A stretch of DNA of 64,000 nt from Mycobacterium paragordonae (GTDB lineage: Bacteria > Actinomycetota > Actinomycetes > Mycobacteriales > Mycobacteriaceae). Position 1 is the stretch's first letter. Every line of letters starts with the position of its first letter. Of the stretch, positions 34,870 through 46,635 are shown in pieces. The translations under genes were made by a program, and so were the position numbers. The DNA lies in assembly GCF_003614435.1 (NCBI RefSeq), contig NZ_CP025546.1, positions 3,534,001 to 3,598,000 on the forward strand, written 5' to 3'. The notes below the pieces were generated by a model, which did no database searches, was not told the DNA's origin, and worked only from the letters and a program-made list of their open reading frames with translations.

Positions 34870-37800
34870 TTACGCCGCGGTGCGGAAGAACAGACCCGAC
34901 AGGTTGTTGCCGAAGTTGGCGACACCCGAGACGAAGCTGCGCACAGCGAGGTCGAGTACCCCGGTGTTGGCGAAGCCCGAGACTCCACTGCCGAAGTTGT
35001 TGAACCCGGAGATCAGACCGCCGTAGTTCTGGAATCCCGACCCGCCCAGCAGGCCCGGGCCGTTGGAGTTGTACCAGCCCGATAGGCCGACACCGTTGTT
35101 GACGAAACCCGAGTTGCCGCCGGCGCCGGAGTTGAAGAAGCCGGATGACGGCCCGATCGTCGAATTCAGGTAACCCGGCGCCGGGGGGATGTTGAACTCG
35201 GTGATCAGTGTGCCGGGCAGATGAATACTCGGAATCGTGATCGGCGGCGTGTTGAATGCGGCTAGGCCGATCGGGGGAATGCTCAGCGCGGGAGTAGTAA
35301 ACGCGGCGGTAGTGATATTCGGCAGCGTTGATGCACTCAACCCGATCGGATCCACCGTGAACCCCGGGATCCGCACCTCCGCGGTGCTGATGTTGGGCAA
35401 CGTCAACGCACCCAACCCGACCGGATCCACCGTGAACCCCGGGATCCGCACCTCCGCGGTGCTGATGATGGGCAACGTCAACGCACCCAACCCGACCGGA
35501 TCCACCGTGAACCCCGGGATCCGCACCTCCGCCGTGCTGATGTTGGGCAACGTCAACGCACCCAACCCGACCGGATCCACCGTGAACCCCGGGATCCGCA
35601 CCTCCGCCGTGCTGATGTTGGGCAACGTCAACGCACCCAACCCGACCGGATCCACCGTGAACCCCGGGATCCGCACCTCCGCCGTGCTGATGTTGGGCAA
35701 CGTCAACGCACCCAACCCGACCGGATCCACCGTGAACCCCGGGATCCGCACCTCCGCCGTGCTGATGTTGGGCAACGTCAACGCACCCAACCCGACCGGA
35801 TCCACCGTGAACCCCGGGATCCGCACCTCCGCCGTGCTGATGTTGGGCAACGTCAACGCACCCAACCCGACCGGATCCACCGTGAACCCCGGGATCCGCA
35901 CCTCCGCCGTGCTGATGTTGGGCAACGTCAACGCACCCAACCCGACCGGATCCACCGTGAACCCCGGGATCCGCACCTCCGCCGTGCTGATGTTGGGCAA
36001 CGTCAACGCACCCAACCCGACCGGATCCACCGTGAACCCCGGGATGGTGACAGGCGGAGTCTTGATCTCCGGCAGCAGGAACGGGTCGACCTTGATCGGG
36101 CTGAGGTCGATGCTTGGGATATCGATTTCAGGAAGGGTGAATCCGTCGACTCGGAGCTGGGGGAGGGAGAAGCCGAAGCCGTTGATCTGACCGCCACCGA
36201 TGCTGATGGTTCCGGTGCTCACCGAGGCGGGCGTGGTGCTGTAGATGGGATTGTAGGGCGGCAACAGGTTATACCCGCTGATGAATACGCCGCCAATTTG
36301 TGGGAACACACCAGCCATATTTGTTTGCAGCGCTGTGATGTTATTCGGCAGGAATAAAATCAGGTTATTTACCGAAATGCCGTTTAGGCTGAACGACGGC
36401 AAGTTGATGACGCCGGTGTTGGACACCGTGGAAATGCCGGGTGTGTAGAAAGTTGACGCGGTGACGCCGCCGAGAGTTATCGGTGGCGTCTTCAGTGCGG
36501 GCAAGCTGAATCCCCCGATGGCGGTACCTGCGGGTATGGTGACCGGCGGGATCGTCAAGTCCGGAATCGTCAGCTTCGGCAGATTGAACGCACCCAACGC
36601 CGTGCCCGCCGCAACCTGAATCGGCGGAATCGTCAGATCCGGAATCGTCAGCTTCGGCAGATTGAACGCACCCAACGCCGTGCCCGAAGCAACCTGAATC
36701 GGCGGAATCGTCAGATCCGGAATCGTCAGCTTCGGCAGATTGAACGCACCCAACGCCGTGCCCGCCGCAACCTGAATCGGCGGAATCGTCAGATCCGGAA
36801 TCGTCAGCTTCGGCAGATTGAACGCACCCAACGCCGTGCCCGAAGCAACCTGAATCGGCGGAATCGTCAGATCCGGAATCGTCAGCTTCGGCAGATTGAA
36901 CGCACCCAACGCCGTGCCCGCCGCAACCTGAATCGGCGGAATCGTCAAGTCCGGAATCGTCAGCTTCGGCAGATTGAACGCACCCAACGCCGTGCCCGCC
37001 GCAACCTGAATCGGCGGAATCGTCAAGTCCGGAATCGTCAGCTTCGGCAGATTGAACGCACCCAACGCCGTGCCCGCCGCAACCTGAATCGGCGGAATCG
37101 TCAAGTCCGGAATCGTCAGCTTCGGCAGATTGAACGCACCCAACGCCGTGCCCGCCGCAACCTGAATCGGCGGAATCGTCAAGTCCGGAATCGTCAGCTT
37201 CGGCAGATTGAACGCACCCAACGCCGTCCCCGCCGGAATCGTGATCGGCGGCACGTCAAAACCGGGGATACTCAACGCCGGCAAGTTGAATCCCGGAATG
37301 GTCGTGCCGGGAATTTCGAGGGGTGGCAGATTCAGGTCAGGTGTGGTGACCGCAAAGTGAAGGGCGCCCTGTCCGACTCCGCGGTAGAACACGCCGTTAT
37401 TGGCCTGGCCCGTGTTGAAGAGACCGTTGTTCAAGTCGCCGGGGTTCAGGATGCCGGTGTTGATATTTCCTGGGTTGAGAAAGCCCGTGTTGGCATTGCC
37501 CGTGTTAAAAGACCCGGTGTTGGAGGCCCCGGGGTTGAAGTTGCCCATGTTGAAATTGCCGACGTTGAGGGTGCCGGTGTTGGCGTCGCCGACGTTGAAG
37601 ATCCCCGTGTTGAATGAACCGGCGTTGAGGAGACCGGTGTTGGCTGACCCGGAGCTCCACAGGCCGGTGTTGAAGTTGCCGGAGTTCCCGATACCGAAGT
37701 TGCCGTTGCCAGAGTTGAAGAAGCCGATGTTTCCGTTCCCGGAGTTGAACAGGCCGACGTTGCCGGTGCCCGAATTCAGCCCGCCGATGCCGATTTGACC

Positions 37801-38667
37801 GGTGCCACTCAAGCCGATCCCGATGTTGCCGGTACCGCTGTTGCCGAAGCCGAAGTTACCGGTGCCGATATTGCCGAACCCGAAGTTGCTGCTGCCGAGA
37901 TTCCCCAGGCCGAAGTTGCCGTTCCCTAGGTTGGCGAAGCCGAGGTTCGAAGCGCCGTTGTTGCCCCACCCGAAGTTCAAGTCTCCGAAGTTGCCGCCAC
38001 CGAAGTTGTAGTAACCAGCGTTGCCATTGCCAACGTTTCCACCACCGATGTTGCCTAGTCCCAGGCTGATGGTGAGCAATCGATCCACCGTCACCGCGGG
38101 GGTCGCGGCCGCGGCCGGAGCACCGGCGGCCAGCGTTCCGGCGAGTGCCTGCAGCGGTTGGGCGAACGGCGCCAACGCTGACGCGACCGCCGAGGCCCCG
38201 GCGTGGTAGGCCGACATCGCCGACACGTCCAGCGCCCACATCTCCTCGTACAGGGCCTCCGTACCTGCGATCGCTGGGGCGTTCTGGCCGAAGATGTTGG
38301 ACATCACCAGCGACACAAACTGATTGCGGTTTGCGGCTATGAACTCGGGATGGACAATCGCCGACCGAACTGCGTCGAACTCCGCCGCCATCACGCCGGC
38401 CTGTGCCGCCGACCGTCCGGCCTGCGACGCCGCCGCACTCAGCCAGCTCGCGTAGGGGGCAGCCGCGGCCGCCATCGCCGAAGCCGCCGGACCTTGCCAA
38501 GACGAACTGATCAGACTCGAGGTCACCGACCCGAAAGACGCTGCGGCCGAGGCTAATTCGTCGGCCAAGCCCTCCCAGGCGGCCGCGGCGGCCAGCATCG
38601 GCTCCGACCCCGCTCCGGCGAGTATCAACGCAGAGTTGATCTCAGGTGGCAGCACAAAGAAACTCAT
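34870..38667 (-). CDS. PPE-MPTR family protein, 1265 residues (PPE34 position)
   Basis: The N terminus [14 protein letters not shown] carries the PPE motif at 7-9, and [11 protein letters not shown] holds the WxG turn. The PPE domain ends near residue 180. Residues about 200-427 are major polymorphic tandem repeats of the NxGxGNxG type. Two arrays of near-identical Ile/Pro/Leu-rich repeats follow, 26 residues x9 (about 476-710) and 25 residues x10 (about 872-1110), and a C-terminal module of SGxxNxG repeats ends the protein. PPE proteins are exported by ESX systems with PE partners to the cell surface. Gene order matches Rv1917c (PPE34). The start is set by the conserved MSFFVLPPE and GAGAGG seven bases upstream. 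Confidence 0.94.
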   Translation of the reverse strand: MSFFVLPPEINSALILAGAGSEPMLAAAAAWEGLADELASAAASFGSVTSSLISSSWQGPAASAMAAAAAPYASWLSAAASQAGRSAAQAGVMAAEFDAVRSAIVHPEFIAANRNQFVSLVMSNIFGQNAPAIAGTEALYEEMWALDVSAMSAYHAGASAVASALAPFAQPLQALAGTLAAGAPAAAATPAVTVDRLLTISLGLGNIGGGNVGNGNAGYYNFGGGNFGDLNFGWGNNGASNLGFANLGNGNFGLGNLGSSNFGFGNIGTGNFGFGNSGTGNIGIGLSGTGQIGIGGLNSGTGNVGLFNSGNGNIGFFNSGNGNFGIGNSGNFNTGLWSSGSANTGLLNAGSFNTGIFNVGDANTGTLNVGNFNMGNFNPGASNTGSFNTGNANTGFLNPGNINTGILNPGDLNNGLFNTGQANNGVFYRGVGQGALHFAVTTPDLNLPPLEIPGTTIPGFNLPALSIPGFDVPPITIPAGTALGAFNLPKLTIPDLTIPPIQVAAGTALGAFNLPKLTIPDLTIPPIQVAAGTALGAFNLPKLTIPDLTIPPIQVAAGTALGAFNLPKLTIPDLTIPPIQVAAGTALGAFNLPKLTIPDLTIPPIQVASGTALGAFNLPKLTIPDLTIPPIQVAAGTALGAFNLPKLTIPDLTIPPIQVASGTALGAFNLPKLTIPDLTIPPIQVAAGTALGAFNLPKLTIPDLTIPPVTIPAGTAIGGFSLPALKTPPITLGGVTASTFYTPGISTVSNTGVINLPSFSLNGISVNNLILFLPNNITALQTNMAGVFPQIGGVFISGYNLLPPYNPIYSTTPASVSTGTISIGGGQINGFGFSLPQLRVDGFTLPEIDIPSIDLSPIKVDPFLLPEIKTPPVTIPGFTVDPVGLGALTLPNISTAEVRIPGFTVDPVGLGALTLPNISTAEVRIPGFTVDPVGLGALTLPNISTAEVRIPGFTVDPVGLGALTLPNISTAEVRIPGFTVDPVGLGALTLPNISTAEVRIPGFTVDPVGLGALTLPNISTAEVRIPGFTVDPVGLGALTLPNISTAEVRIPGFTVDPVGLGALTLPIISTAEVRIPGFTVDPVGLGALTLPNISTAEVRIPGFTVDPIGLSASTLPNITTAAFTTPALSIPPIGLAAFNTPPITIPSIHLPGTLITEFNIPPAPGYLNSTIGPSSGFFNSGAGGNSGFVNNGVGLSGWYNSNGPGLLGGSGFQNYGGLISGFNNFGSGVSGFANTGVLDLAVRSFVSGVANFGNNLSGLFFRTAA
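35335..36054 (-). repeat. Tandem array of 75-base repeats in the PPE-MPTR gene
   Basis: Ten copies of a 75-base unit encoding [20 protein letters not shown] followed by TAEVR. Copies are nearly identical at DNA level (scattered single changes, for example GCGGTG/GCCGTG and one LPI for LPN); the outermost copies are more divergent. The unit is a multiple of three, so copy number changes keep the frame. Confidence 0.92.
36535..37240 (-). repeat. Tandem array of 78-base repeats in the PPE-MPTR gene
   Basis: Nine copies of a 78-base unit encoding [19 protein letters not shown] plus AGTALGA. Two classes alternate by one codon (AAGT and ASGT, from GCCGCA and GAAGCA in the plus strand), and the outer copies switch to [12 protein letters not shown] identity is very high. 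Confidence 0.92.
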
Positions 38668-38827
38668 GGTCCGACCTCTCAGGTGGCATCGCTTGTGTTG
38701 GCATCACGCCAATGAAGGGCGATACAACCGGCAAGGGCCCGAACCCGCGGTTGCCGCTAAACGCATCTCGTAGCGGAGAAGCTAGCCGATGACCGACGGG
38801 CGAAGTCGTCGGATTTATCTAGGTGAG

Positions 38828-38884
38828 ATGCAAACGTTATCTTTCCGTTATTCTTCTACCCGATTATTGCCAAATTGCTTTACA
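38828..38884 (-). promoter_or_regulatory. Shared upstream element in front of PPE-MPTR (PPE34 position)
   Basis: Read toward the gene: TGTAAAG (38884-38878), 36 bases, then GATAACGTTTGCATCTC (from 38841), with TAGATAAATC three bases further on, about 145 bases upstream of the ATG. The same order and identical 36-base spacing is found upstream of the PPE gene at 46636-51477. Confidence 0.65.
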
Positions 38885-39376
38885 CAGGCGGCATGCGCTA
38901 CGGATGCACCGCCCGGTGTAAACCGCCAGGGCCCAGACCCACAGCGTGTCAACAAGATTCGCGATCAAGTCACGGCCGGCCTTAGCACCACAAAATGGCG
39001 TCGTGCCGTGCAAAAATGTGCCGATAACACACAACGCAGGCGTCGCGCATTCGACCCATATGACTTCAAAGGCTACTCAAATACCCGAAGTCGGGGTGAG
39101 ACGATGACGACGCCGAACGGCCGTATCCCCCCTACCCGGTTCGGAAGCTTACAGCGATGCGTCCGCAGCAGTGGCGGAACAAGAGAAATACCTTGCTTCG
39201 GGCAGAGCCGACGGGCTCCCGGCCGCTTGGGGTACGCCGAGACAACCCCACACCCGGTATCGCGGCGCCCCCAAAGTAGGGCTCCCGCAGGACATCCGCT
39301 ACCTACGGACCGTCCTGACGACCCATTGCCCAGCAGGCATACAAAATGCACATATTTGTCACGTTTGAACAGTCCG

Positions 39377-39421
39377 TGTAAAGCTCATCGACATAGCCAG
39401 CGGCATCAATAACGTTTAGAT
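39377..39421 (+). promoter_or_regulatory. Related upstream element in front of the large PE_PGRS gene
   Basis: TGTAAAG at 39377-39383 and AATAACGTTTAGAT at 39408-39421, 24 bases apart, ending 87 bases before the ATG at 39509. The second block matches the element upstream of both PPE genes on their coding strands. Confidence 0.55.
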
Positions 39422-39508
39422 AACGAACGCGAGAAAACAGCTCATTCGCGCACTCGGCGAATAACATCGGCGGATCGGGCTACTTGCATGGAAGTGGGAT
39501 CTGGCGCC

Positions 39509-42500
39509 ATGTCGTATGTGATTGCAGCAACCAACACGCTCTCAGCGGCGGCTTCGGACGTCGGGAGCATCGGATCCGCAATCAGCGCAGCTAATCTCGC
39601 CGCTGCGGCGTCCACCACTGACGTGCTGTCGGCGGCCGCCGACGAGGTCTCGACGCGCATTGCGGCACTCTTCGGCGAACACGCCGCCAACTACCAAAAT
39701 CTCGCCGCCGAAGCTGCGGCTTTTCATGATCAATTTGTGCGGTCATTACAGGCCGGCGTCGTTTCTTATTCCAGCGCCGAGGCTTTCAGCACAACGCTAA
39801 TGCAGCAGACGCTCAACCTGGTTAACGCACCCACGCAGACCCTGCTCGGACGCCCGCTCATCGGAGACGGCGCCAATGGCGCGCCGGGCACCGGCCAAAG
39901 CGGCGGCGCGGGCGGAATCCTGTGGGGCAACGGCGGGGCCGGCGGCTCCGGCGTCACCGGATTCAACGGCGCCAATGGCGGACCAGGTGGTAGCGGCGGT
40001 GCGTCCGGGTTGATTGGCTCCGGCGGAGCCGGCGGCGCCGGCGGATCCTCAACGACGGGCCTGGGCGGCGCCGGTGGCGCAGGCGGAGCGGCCCAACTGT
40101 TCGGAGTCTCTGGATCCGGCGGTGCAGGCGGGTTCTCGGCGTCGGGCACCGGCGGAACGGGTGGCGCCGGTGGTACCGCTTCACTGTTCGGCACCGGCGG
40201 CGTGGGCGGCACGGGTGGCCTGTCAACGAGTGGCGCCGGAGGCGCCGGTGGGGCTGGCGGCAGTGGTGGTCTTCTCTTCGGCAACGGCGGCGCCGGCGGG
40301 GCCGGGGGTGCCGGAGGCGCCCAGAGCGGATCTGGTGGAGCCGGTGGCGACGCGGGATGGATTACCGGCGGCGGCGGTGCCGGGGGAGCCGGCGGTAGCG
40401 GACTTCACGGCGCCAACGGCACCGACGGCATCGCGGGAGGGCAGAACGGCACGAGTGGTACCGCCGGTGGCGCCGCCGGAAACGGCGGAATCGGCGGGCG
40501 CGGCGGACTGGTCTTCGGCACCGGTGGTGACGGAGGTGCCGGCGGCATCGGCGGCATCGGCGGGTCGGGCGGCCATGGCGCACTCGGAGACCCGGGCTTG
40601 GCCGGTGGGGCTGGCGGAAACGGCGGCGGGGGCGGGACCGGCGGGACCGGCGGCGCGCCCGGCGCGGGCGGCGCCCTGTTCAGCCCCGCCGGTCACGGTG
40701 GCTCCGGCGGGACCGGCGGTGACGGCGGCGTGGCCGGTTCCGGCGGGGTCGGAGGCAAGGGCGTAGTCGTCGGCGGTGTCGCTGGTCAGGGCGGCGCAGG
40801 CGGCAAGGGCGGTACGCCAGGCACCGGCGGAGCCGGCGGACTGGGCGGTGGCGCCGGCGCCAACGCGGGCAGCAACGGCGCGTCCGGCATCACGCCCGGA
40901 GGCGGCAACGGCGGCGCCGGCGGTGGCGGCGCGAACGCCACCACTCCTAACGGAAACGGAGGCGACGGCGGTCGCGGCGGTGACGCCGGGTCGGCCGGCG
41001 GCGACGGCGGTGCCGGTGGCCGTGGCGGTGACGCGGGCGCGTTCGGCAACGGCGGCAAGGGCGGTGACGGCGGCAACGGCATGGCCGGAGCTGCCGCCGC
41101 TGCGCCGGGCGCCAACGGCAACGCGGGCGGTGCCGGAGGCGCCGGTGGTGCCGGTGGCGACGGCGGAACGACGTCAGGCAACGGCGGCGCGGGCGGTGCC
41201 GGCGGCGCAGGTGCGACCGGTAGTGCCGGCGCGGCGGCGGCGCCGGGCCTGGGCGGCGGAACGGGCGGGAGCGGCGGAAAGGGTGGCGCTGGCGGGGCCG
41301 GCGGCGTCGCGCTCGGCGCAGGTGTCGGCGGGGCCGGTGGTGACGGCGGGGCCGGTGGTGTGGCAGGCGACGGCGGGGCCGGTGGCAAGGGCCTGGTCGT
41401 CGGCGGTGTCGCGGGCGCCGGCGGCGACGGAGGTGCCGGCGGCAACGCCGGTGCCGGCGGAACAGGCGGTGCCGGCGGTGGCGGCACCACGGCGGGCGCG
41501 ACCGGCAAGACCGGCAGCACGCCGGGCCTCGGCGGTAACGGTGGGGCGGGCGGCGTCGGCGCCGATGCGACCGTGGCCGGTGGCGCCGGCGGTAACGGCG
41601 GTAAAGGTGGTGCCGCAGGATCGGTTGGCAACGGCGGCGCCGGTGGTGCCGGTGGTAACGGCCTGGCCGGTGCGCAGGTGGCCGGCGCCGGGGCTAATGG
41701 CAACGCCGGCGGCGCCGGCGGTGCCGGCGGGGCTGGTGGTGCCGGTGGGTCCGTCTCGGGCAACGGTGGTGCCGGCGGCGCCGGTGGAAACGGCGCCGCC
41801 GGAAGCGCAGGCATCGCGGGAGCCGCGGGCGGTGCGGGCTTGACAGGCGGCGACGGTGGCAGCGGCGGCGCTGGCGGCAAGGGCGGCGTCGGCGGTGTTG
41901 GCGGCACGGCGCTCGGCAAGGGCACCAGCGGGCAGGGCGGAGCAGGCGGCAACGGCGGTCAGGGTGGCGCGCCGGGTGACGGTGGCGCCGGCGGCAATGG
42001 CGTGGTGGTTAGCGGTGTGGCCGGCAACGGCGGCGACGGCGGTAACGGCGGCAACCCGGGCGCCGGCGGGCTCGCCGGATTGGGCGGGGCCGGTGGCACC
42101 GGGGCTCTGAGCGGCGTCAACGGCAAGGTGGGGAGCGCTCCGACCGTCGGCGGGAACGGGGGTGCCGGCGGGGTCGGTGCCAGTGCCACCAGTTATGGCG
42201 GCAACGGTGGCGCAGGCGGCAATGGCGGTAACGGCGGGTCGGTCGGAAACGGCGGCAACGGCGGCCTCGGCGGGAACGGTTTTGTTGGGACCCATGGGAA
42301 CAACGCGGCAACCGCCGCCCAGAGCGGCGGCGTCGGCGGTAACGGCGGTAGCGGCGGGGCTGGCGGCAAAGGCGGCCAGGGCGGCACTACGTCCGGGTTC
42401 GGCGGCAGCGGCGGGGCCGGTGGCGGCGGCGCCCTCGGTGGCTTCGGGGGCAATGGCCACGACGGCGCCACCGGCGCGGCCGGCGCGGTCGGCGGCAACG

Positions 42501-45500
42501 GCACCAGCGGCGGCCAGGGCGGTACTGGCGGTAACGGCGGCGCGGGCGGCGCGGCGGGCATCGGCGCTTCGGGCAAGGGCCTTGATGGTGCCGGTGGCGC
42601 AGCCGGCGACGGCGGCTTCGGCGGTATCGCCGGAAGCGGCGGCACCGGGGGGGCGGGCACCTTCGCCAATAACGGCACCGGAAACGGTGGTAACGGCGGC
42701 ACCGGCGGAACAGTCGGGACCGGTGGCGCCGGCGGCGCCGGTGGCGCCGGCGGCGGCACTACCGGCGCCAAAGGCGCGAACGGCGTACTCGGAGGCAACG
42801 GCACTGGCGGCCACGGCGGCGCAGGCGGCGCAGGTGCGGCCGCGCCGGCCTTCAGTGGTCTTAACGGCGGCAACGGTGGCAATGGCGGTGACGCCGGGTC
42901 GGTCGGCAACGGCGGTGCAGGTGGGGCCGGCGGCGCTGGCGCCAGCGGAGCGCAAGGGCTCAACGGCCAGAATGGTGGCGCGGGTGGCACGGGCGGCAGC
43001 GGCGGCAGTGGCGGCAAAGGCGGCACTACCTCCGGTGTCGGAGGTAACGGCGGTGCCGGCGGTACCGGAGGTACCGGCGGGTTCGGTGGTGCCGGCACCG
43101 ACGGCGCCACCGGAGGCACGGGCAAGATCGGTGGTGACGGCACCGACGGCGGTCAGGGCGGTACCGGCGGCGGCGGTGGTCAGGGGGGTGCACCGGGCAC
43201 CGGCGCCTCGGGTATCGGTAAGGGCGGCGTCGGCGGAACGGGCGGAAACGGCGGCTTCGGCGGGACTGCCGGCAACGGCGGTACCGGAGGGGCCGGCACC
43301 TTCGACAACAACGGCACCGGCATCGGTGGTGATGGCGGTAAGGGCGGGACGCCCGGCGCCGGCGGTACCGCAGGTACGGGCGGCGCGGGTTACGCCGGGG
43401 CTGCGAACGGGGTGGACGGCGACGCCGGTTCCCGGGGTGTCGGCGGCAACGGCGGCAAGGGTGGTGCGGGCGCTGACGCACCCGCCCTCAGCGGCCTGAA
43501 TGGCGGTAAAGGCGGAGCCGGCGGCAATGCCGGACCGTATGGCAACGGCGGTACCGGCGGGGCAGGTGGCGCGGGTGCTATGGGCCTCCAGGGTACGGAC
43601 GGGACCAAAGCCGGCCAGCCTGGCGGCGCCGGCGGTAACGGCAACACCGGTGGTGTCGGCGGCGACGGCGGGGCCGGCGGCGTGGGCGGTCAAGGCGGCA
43701 CGATCTCGGGTGTCGGAGGCAACGGCGGCGTCGGCGGCCGTGGCGGCCTCGGCGGCACCGGCGGGGGCGGCGCCGGGGGTGACACCGGAAGCGCGGGCCA
43801 GATCGGCGGCTTGGGCGGCAACGGCGGCAAGGGTGGCCTCGGAGGCAGCGGTGGCGCGGGCGGCGCGCCCGGTACCGGAGCCTCGGGAACCGGGACTGGA
43901 GGCGCCGGCGGTACCGCGGGCAACGGCGGGTTCGGGGGCACCGCCGGCGACGGCGGGACCGGCGGTGCCGGAACGTTCGCCAACAGCGGCACCGGCAACG
44001 GCGGCGACGGCGGCAAGGGTGGGACGCCTGGGGTCGGCGGTGACGGTGGCAAGGGTGGCGCAGGCGGCGGGAGCGGCGCCAACGTCGGCAGTACCGGCGC
44101 GAATGGTAAGTCCGGCAGTGGCGGTACCGGCGGTAACGGCGGCACCGGCGGCAGTGGCGCAGCTGCACCCGCATTCAGCGGTCTCAACGGCGGCAACGGC
44201 GGCAATGGCGGCAACGCCGGGCCAGTCGGTACTGGTGGAGCCGGCGGGGCCGGCGGCGCCGGCGGCATCGGTGCCATTGGCACTGACGCGAGCGGTGTCG
44301 GCCAGAACGGCGGTACTGGCGGTAACGGCGGTAACGGCGGTACCGGCGGCAAGGGCGGTAGCGGCGGGTCCCTCGCCGGTGACGGCGGCAGTGGCGGCGC
44401 CGGTGGTGCCGGGGGCATCGGTGGTACCGGCGGTACCAGTGGCGCCGGTGCCACAGGTGGCGCCGGCGGGAACGGTGGAAGCGGCGGGACCGGCGGCGCC
44501 AGTGGGGCCCCGACTGCCGCCGGCTACAACGCCGGCGCACTCGGCGCCGCCGGAAACGGCGGGGTGGGCGGAACGGGAGGCGCCGGTGGCGCTGGGACCA
44601 GCGCATCCATCCACGGAGGTAACGGCGGTATCGGCGGTACCGGCGGCAAGGCCGGCGCAGCGGCGGGGCCGGGTGGAGCCGTGGGCCTCGGCGGAGACGG
44701 TGGTATCGGCGGCAATGGTGGCCTCGGCGCGTCGGGTAGCAGCGGCGTCACGAACGGCGCGCCCGGCTCTGTCGGCGGCAACGGCGGCAACGGCGGAAAA
44801 GGTGGCGACGGCGGGGCACCGGCGGTTGTCGGTGGCACCGGTGGCGGAAACGGCGGTAAGGGCGGAAATGCCGGAAGCGGCGGCGCCGGCGGCGACGGTG
44901 GCAACGGTGCGACAAACGGCGCAAACGGCGGAAAAGCCGGTGCCGGCGGAAACGGCGGAAACGGCGGTGCCGGCGGCGCAGCCGGCGGGGTCGGGGCTTC
45001 CAGCGGCGGCCTAGGCAACGCCGGCAGCGGCGGAAACGGCGGCAAAGGCGGCGCGGGAGCCAGCGGCGCACTCGGTGTCAACCCCAGCGCCTTCCCGAAC
45101 CCGATCGGACCGCCGGGGCAGGCTCCGAAGGGCTACGACGTCGTTTGGCCGAATCAACCTGGCAATGTCGCACTTGGCGGCACCGGTGACCCGGGCGTGG
45201 ACGGCGCCTACGGCCAGATCGGCGGCATGGGCGGCAACGGCGGCTGGTCGACCCTGGCCAACGCCGGCCAATTCGCGCAAGGCGGGACCGGCGGCCGGGG
45301 CGGCAACGGCGGCTACGGCGCGGCCGGCGGCATGGGCGGTACCGGCGGGAATGGATCGAACGGCGTACATGCTATCGGCGGCACCGGAGGCGACGGCGGC
45401 ACCGGCGGGTACGGGGCAGCCGGTGGCATTGGCGGAAAAGGCGGGTACAACGCCGGCACCCTGCCCGGCTATCCCGGAGGCGGCCCGGGTGGCACTGGCG

Positions 45501-46099
45501 GCACCGGCGGCTTCGGCGGCGGCACGGGCGGCAGGGGCGGCGAGGGCGGCAACGCCGCGGTGCCTACCAACAGCCCCGGCGGCCAGGGCGGCGTCGGCGG
45601 TCAAGGGGTTTCCGGCGGCAACGGTGGATTCGGCGGCGCCGGCGGCGCCGGCGGCAACGCCGGATACGGCGCCGGTAACGCTGTCGGAGGCGCCGGCGGC
45701 GACGGCGGCGCCGGCGCCAACGGCGGTGTCGGGGCAGTCGGTGGCCAGGGTGGCACCGGCGGGATGGGCGGTATCAGCGGCGGCAACGGCGGTTGGGGCG
45801 GCGACGGCGGCACCGGCGGCACCGGCGGCAACGGCGGCGGCGGCGGCGCGGGTGGAGCCGGCGGCCTGGGCGCCAATGGTGGCGGCTTCGGCGGCGGCGG
45901 TGCTGGCGGCGTAGGCGGTGCTGCGGGTACCGGTGGCGCCGGCGGATCAGGCGGCACCGGTGGTGGTGGCGGCGCGGGCACCTCGTGGAACAACGGGAGC
46001 AGTCAATTCAATGGCTCCAACGGTGCCCCAGGCTTCACCGGGGCCCAAGGATCGGCTGGCGGCAACGGTACCGCCGGGAGCAACGGCGCTCACGGCTAG
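39509..46099 (+). CDS. Large PE_PGRS family protein, 2196 residues
   Basis: The N terminus [22 protein letters not shown] is a PE domain (about 1-95) with export signal YSSAE, followed by the [16 protein letters not shown] linker. The rest is Gly-Gly-X PGRS. Six super-repeats of about 205-225 residues can be traced by a landmark ([13 protein letters not shown] or [12 protein letters not shown]) at about 40753, 41383, 41992, 42656, 43295 and 43970. At about residue 1856-1930 the glycine pattern is broken by a proline/aromatic island ([19 protein letters not shown] region). The ATG at 39509 is preferred to one seven codons upstream because PE proteins begin there. It lies between two PPE genes; in M. 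tuberculosis those PPE genes are adjacent. Confidence 0.93.
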   Translation: MSYVIAATNTLSAAASDVGSIGSAISAANLAAAASTTDVLSAAADEVSTRIAALFGEHAANYQNLAAEAAAFHDQFVRSLQAGVVSYSSAEAFSTTLMQQTLNLVNAPTQTLLGRPLIGDGANGAPGTGQSGGAGGILWGNGGAGGSGVTGFNGANGGPGGSGGASGLIGSGGAGGAGGSSTTGLGGAGGAGGAAQLFGVSGSGGAGGFSASGTGGTGGAGGTASLFGTGGVGGTGGLSTSGAGGAGGAGGSGGLLFGNGGAGGAGGAGGAQSGSGGAGGDAGWITGGGGAGGAGGSGLHGANGTDGIAGGQNGTSGTAGGAAGNGGIGGRGGLVFGTGGDGGAGGIGGIGGSGGHGALGDPGLAGGAGGNGGGGGTGGTGGAPGAGGALFSPAGHGGSGGTGGDGGVAGSGGVGGKGVVVGGVAGQGGAGGKGGTPGTGGAGGLGGGAGANAGSNGASGITPGGGNGGAGGGGANATTPNGNGGDGGRGGDAGSAGGDGGAGGRGGDAGAFGNGGKGGDGGNGMAGAAAAAPGANGNAGGAGGAGGAGGDGGTTSGNGGAGGAGGAGATGSAGAAAAPGLGGGTGGSGGKGGAGGAGGVALGAGVGGAGGDGGAGGVAGDGGAGGKGLVVGGVAGAGGDGGAGGNAGAGGTGGAGGGGTTAGATGKTGSTPGLGGNGGAGGVGADATVAGGAGGNGGKGGAAGSVGNGGAGGAGGNGLAGAQVAGAGANGNAGGAGGAGGAGGAGGSVSGNGGAGGAGGNGAAGSAGIAGAAGGAGLTGGDGGSGGAGGKGGVGGVGGTALGKGTSGQGGAGGNGGQGGAPGDGGAGGNGVVVSGVAGNGGDGGNGGNPGAGGLAGLGGAGGTGALSGVNGKVGSAPTVGGNGGAGGVGASATSYGGNGGAGGNGGNGGSVGNGGNGGLGGNGFVGTHGNNAATAAQSGGVGGNGGSGGAGGKGGQGGTTSGFGGSGGAGGGGALGGFGGNGHDGATGAAGAVGGNGTSGGQGGTGGNGGAGGAAGIGASGKGLDGAGGAAGDGGFGGIAGSGGTGGAGTFANNGTGNGGNGGTGGTVGTGGAGGAGGAGGGTTGAKGANGVLGGNGTGGHGGAGGAGAAAPAFSGLNGGNGGNGGDAGSVGNGGAGGAGGAGASGAQGLNGQNGGAGGTGGSGGSGGKGGTTSGVGGNGGAGGTGGTGGFGGAGTDGATGGTGKIGGDGTDGGQGGTGGGGGQGGAPGTGASGIGKGGVGGTGGNGGFGGTAGNGGTGGAGTFDNNGTGIGGDGGKGGTPGAGGTAGTGGAGYAGAANGVDGDAGSRGVGGNGGKGGAGADAPALSGLNGGKGGAGGNAGPYGNGGTGGAGGAGAMGLQGTDGTKAGQPGGAGGNGNTGGVGGDGGAGGVGGQGGTISGVGGNGGVGGRGGLGGTGGGGAGGDTGSAGQIGGLGGNGGKGGLGGSGGAGGAPGTGASGTGTGGAGGTAGNGGFGGTAGDGGTGGAGTFANSGTGNGGDGGKGGTPGVGGDGGKGGAGGGSGANVGSTGANGKSGSGGTGGNGGTGGSGAAAPAFSGLNGGNGGNGGNAGPVGTGGAGGAGGAGGIGAIGTDASGVGQNGGTGGNGGNGGTGGKGGSGGSLAGDGGSGGAGGAGGIGGTGGTSGAGATGGAGGNGGSGGTGGASGAPTAAGYNAGALGAAGNGGVGGTGGAGGAGTSASIHGGNGGIGGTGGKAGAAAGPGGAVGLGGDGGIGGNGGLGASGSSGVTNGAPGSVGGNGGNGGKGGDGGAPAVVGGTGGGNGGKGGNAGSGGAGGDGGNGATNGANGGKAGAGGNGGNGGAGGAAGGVGASSGGLGNAGSGGNGGKGGAGASGALGVNPSAFPNPIGPPGQAPKGYDVVWPNQPGNVALGGTGDPGVDGAYGQIGGMGGNGGWSTLANAGQFAQGGTGGRGGNGGYGAAGGMGGTGGNGSNGVHAIGGTGGDGGTGGYGAAGGIGGKGGYNAGTLPGYPGGGPGGTGGTGGFGGGTGGRGGEGGNAAVPTNSPGGQGGVGGQGVSGGNGGFGGAGGAGGNAGYGAGNAVGGAGGDGGAGANGGVGAVGGQGGTGGMGGISGGNGGWGGDGGTGGTGGNGGGGGAGGAGGLGANGGGFGGGGAGGVGGAAGTGGAGGSGGTGGGGGAGTSWNNGSSQFNGSNGAPGFTGAQGSAGGNGTAGSNGAHG
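40753..44600 (+). repeat. Super-repeats of about 640 bases in the large PE_PGRS gene
   Basis: Landmarks recur at intervals of about 630, 610, 665, 640 and 675 bases. Each unit contains, in order, the landmark, a GGxPGxGG run, an ADA or [16 protein letters not shown] segment, [13 protein letters not shown], a GGTTSGxGGxGG segment and a GASGxGKGG- or ALGxG-type segment. Read by eye; boundaries are approximate. Confidence 0.65.
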
Positions 46100-46635
46100 C
46101 CAGCTCGGCTAGCCGGCTATGGGTCGAGTCGGCATTGTCGCCGGTGGTCGCCAGCATTGAAAGACCTGTCCCGAGTGCGCGGTGTGCTGTGAGCAAATTC
46201 CGAGCGACCCACGCGCCGGCGTAAGCATGCCGAGTGCGCCATGGATGGATTCGGCATCGAATTCGGCCCTTTCGTCGCCCTGCCAGTGCGGGCACTACCG
46301 GCCACAGTTCTGCAGTGGACAGTTCCGGGGCGGTGTTGCCCCCGGTGGAGTCGAAGGGTGGTTCACCGGTTCTCGCGCTCGCTGCGCCGACGAGCGCTGC
46401 ACGTGGAGAGGTCCCGTGTCTCCGACGCCGAGGGCCGGGCCGGGCCGGGCCGGGCCGGGCCGAGTGTGGGCTCAGGCGGCATCGAGTGCGAGCTCATCAA
46501 GCCGCCCACCGACGTGCCGCCGCGGTAGATGCACACCGACCACCCACGACGCACACTCGAGAGTCGGGCAGCGTCTGAACGACCGCGGCGAGGGCGACAT
46601 CTTCGTCGCGCTCGCCGAATACCGAAAGTGGTCGG
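46100..46635. other. Region between the large PE_PGRS gene and PPE-MPTR, no gene seen
   Basis: 536 bases separating convergent genes. Open frames on both strands lack ribosome binding sites and family character. It may be decayed sequence. A GGGCC microsatellite lies within it. Confidence 0.6.
46432..46461. repeat. Pentanucleotide microsatellite (GGGCC)x6
   Basis: Six uninterrupted GGGCC units in the noncoding region downstream of the large PE_PGRS gene. Such a tract is prone to slippage. Confidence 0.9.

Larger units (their letters stand above)
38668..39508. other. Divergent intergenic region between PPE-MPTR and the large PE_PGRS gene
   Basis: 841 bases without a convincing gene. It is less GC-rich than its surroundings and must contain both promoters. 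Open frames within it have no family resemblance and no ribosome binding site. It contains two copies of a shared upstream element described separately, one facing each gene. Confidence 0.7.

Noticed and set aside
35237..36190. 317-codon frame antisense to the 75-base array
   Set aside because: The periodic sequence is open on the other strand by chance; the PPE frame extends far beyond the array on both sides.
35335..37240. Possible CRISPR array
   Set aside because: Units are contiguous 75- and 78-base in-frame coding repeats without variable spacers, and no cas genes are present.
38789..39412. 207-codon frame in the divergent PE/PPE intergenic region
   Set aside because: No ribosome binding site or family similarity, ordinary composition of noncoding DNA, and it overlaps the conserved upstream elements.
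41174..44614. 1146-codon antisense frame in the large PE_PGRS
   Set aside because: Low-complexity shadow of GGX repeats with no start context or domain.
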